From an uncultured Ignavibacteria bacterium (GTDB taxonomy: Bacteria; Bacteroidota; Ignavibacteria; SZUA-365), in NCBI GenBank assembly GCA_913061095.1, contig CAJXVM010000002.1, positions 124,001 through 188,000 of the forward strand: a DNA stretch of 64,000 nucleotides, in the 5' to 3' direction. Both the position numbers and the translations under genes were made by a program. Below the pieces are notes generated by a model. It was given only the letters and a program-made list of their open reading frames with translations, did not search any database and had not been told where the DNA came from. Positions 62,795 to 64,000 of the stretch are shown here, one piece after another; position 1 is the stretch's first letter; each line of letters opens with the position of its first letter.

Positions 62795-64000
62795 TCAGCC
62801 CGCAGATTTCATTTTGGCGTACTCCTCAAGGAAGTGCACGGTCGTCTGCATTCCGTTGCGGAACTGCGAGATGTCCATTTTCTCATTCGGGGCGTGGAGG
62901 TTGTCGTCGGGCAGTCCGAAGCCGAGCAGGATTGCGTCGACGCCGAGCAGATGCTGGAAATCGGCCACGACGGGAATCGAGCCGCCTTCGCGCGTGAAGA
63001 ACGGATCCTTCTTGAAAACCTTTTTGATCGCCGTGGATGCGGCCTTCATGCCGTCCGCCGTGAGCGGTGTCAGGGCGGCGTAGCCGTTATTGTCGTACAG
63101 CTTGACATCCACCTTCACGGTGTCCGGTGTGATATCCTTGATATAATCCTTGAACGCCTTGGCGATCTTGTCGGGATCCTGGTTGGCGACGAGGCGCATG
63201 GACACCTTGGCGTGCGCCTCGGCGGGAAGCACCGTCTTCACGCCCGCGCCCGTGTGTCCGCCCCAGATGCCGTTGATCTCGAAGGTCGGACGCGCGCCGG
63301 TACGCTCGATCGTGGAATATCCCTTTTCACCGAAGGTGCTCACCGCGCCGAGGTTCTTCGCGTACATCGCGTCGTCGTGCGGAATTTTCGCCAGCTCGTT
63401 GCGTTCCTTGCGCGAGAGCGGCACCACATCGCTGTAGAAACCGGGGATTTTCACCTTGCTGGTTTTCGGATCCTTGCACTTGACCAGCAGCTCCGACAGC
63501 ACCTGAATGGGATTGGCCACGCCGCCGCCGAAGGTGCCGCTGTGCTGATCTCCGCTCAGCGACTTGACCGAGACCTCGAGGTATGTCAGTCCGCGCAGAC
63601 CGTAGGTAATGCTCGGCTTGGTTTTGCCGATCATGTTCGTATCGGAGATCAGGATGGTGTCGGACTTCAGCAGCGCGCGATGCTTCTTGATGAAATCCAC
63701 CAGGTTCGTGCTGCCGACCTCTTCCTCACCCTCCACGATGACTTTAATGTTCACCGGTAACTTCTTGACAGTCTTGAGGTAGGCCTCGATCACCTTGAAG
63801 TGAATGAACACCTGTCCCTTGTCATCCGACGTTCCGCGGCCGAACATCTTGCCGCCCTTGATGGTCATTTCGAAGGGATCGGTTTTCCACTTCTCCAGCG
63901 GCTCGACCGGCTGCACGTCATAATGACCGTAGACCAGAATCGTCGGAGCGCCCTTTGCGCCCATCCACTCGCCATAGACGACAGGATTGCCCTTCGTCGG
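62795..64000 (-). CDS. M20-family metallopeptidase (dipeptidase-like), 5' end missing
   Basis: The frame runs to the right edge without a stop: before ATG 63964 the codons read on as protein (PTKGNPVVYGEW), so this is the C-terminal 401 residues. Zinc-site motifs are VYGHYDVQP (His, Asp), GRGTSDDKGQ, VIVEGEEEVGS (catalytic Glu pair) and DTNMIG, then the dimerisation lid with GGVANPIQVL, and GLPDDNLHAPNEKM with the last ligand His. It fits the M20/PepV-CNDP-type dipeptidases. It ends at 62795 and is followed by a terminator at 62741-62768. Metal-dependent, probably cytoplasmic. Confidence 0.93.
   Translation of the reverse strand, partial: PTKGNPVVYGEWMGAKGAPTILVYGHYDVQPVEPLEKWKTDPFEMTIKGGKMFGRGTSDDKGQVFIHFKVIEAYLKTVKKLPVNIKVIVEGEEEVGSTNLVDFIKKHRALLKSDTILISDTNMIGKTKPSITYGLRGLTYLEVSVKSLSGDQHSGTFGGGVANPIQVLSELLVKCKDPKTSKVKIPGFYSDVVPLSRKERNELAKIPHDDAMYAKNLGAVSTFGEKGYSTIERTGARPTFEINGIWGGHTGAGVKTVLPAEAHAKVSMRLVANQDPDKIAKAFKDYIKDITPDTVKVDVKLYDNNGYAALTPLTADGMKAASTAIKKVFKKDPFFTREGGSIPVVADFQHLLGVDAILLGFGLPDDNLHAPNEKMDISQFRNGMQTTVHFLEEYAKMKSAG

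Overview
The window is about 64 kb of GC-rich, densely coded bacterial chromosome. The gene content points to the Bacteroidota/Chlorobi (FCB) group, most likely an Ignavibacteria/Kapabacteria-like or related uncultured lineage; this placement is inference. The markers are a type IX secretion (T9SS) C-terminal sorting domain on a 1435-residue surface protein, a PorX-type response regulator with a PglZ domain, two TonB-dependent receptors with carboxypeptidase-like N-domains, a GWxTD-domain protein, several Omp85-like barrels and families such as DUF6029, DUF6588 and DUF3108. No prophage, insertion sequence, CRISPR array, rRNA or tRNA was found, so this is ordinary chromosome with mainly housekeeping and envelope genes.

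Layout. 1-5.2 kb: the tail of an Omp85-like protein, then a leftward three-gene module (His-rich small membrane protein, metal-type lipoprotein, ZnuD-like receptor) that looks like metal, probably zinc, acquisition. 5.3-7.2 kb: folE with a His/Gly/Asn repeat leader, and asd behind a terminator hairpin. 7.3-16.6 kb: a metallopeptidase/TolB-propeller/Omp85 fusion, an amidohydrolase lipoprotein, a run of secreted proteins ending in another Omp85-like barrel, and a VKOR-family protein. 16.6-27.4 kb: a long leftward run dnaN-recF-dciA-mnmE-gyrB-GWxTD-pdxA-ftsE-exonuclease/UvrC-like, nearly all overlapping or tightly spaced; no dnaA and no recognisable DnaA boxes are present. 27.6-32.5 kb: RNase G, DUF6029, a TlpA-like protein, a HAD phosphatase and a peroxiredoxin.

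32.5-46 kb: a 19-bp tandem repeat, an EVE protein, the large T9SS cargo, a small secreted protein with a strong terminator, then a leftward group of Nudix-nadC-gamma carbonic anhydrase-DUF3108-S41 protease, followed by a SUMF1 lipoprotein, a glycosyltransferase and a DUF2279 protein. 46-57.4 kb, mostly rightward: rlmN, adk, two DUF6588 paralogues, then porX-tsaE-tsaB-accD-panC-panD-GlmU-like-YciO/Sua5-like, a tight block joining T9SS regulation, tRNA t6A modification, fatty-acid synthesis and pantothenate synthesis. A CNNM/CBS membrane protein is convergent with the second DUF6588 gene. 57.4-64 kb: a small membrane protein, a polyprenyl-phosphate sugar transferase, a second TonB receptor, a THUMP-like methyltransferase and the C-terminal part of an M20 peptidase that runs off the right edge.

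The most interesting signals are regulatory and architectural: two inverted repeats sitting in the apparent promoter of the zinc-type module, an 18-bp palindrome at the likely start of the dnaN-gyrB transcript, a nested 13-bp inverted repeat inside the start of the DUF3108 gene, a terminator hairpin abutting the asd ribosome-binding site, and an acidic/basic insertion in RNase G. Starts given here were chosen from ribosome-binding sites, signal peptides and overlaps, and several remain ambiguous as noted.
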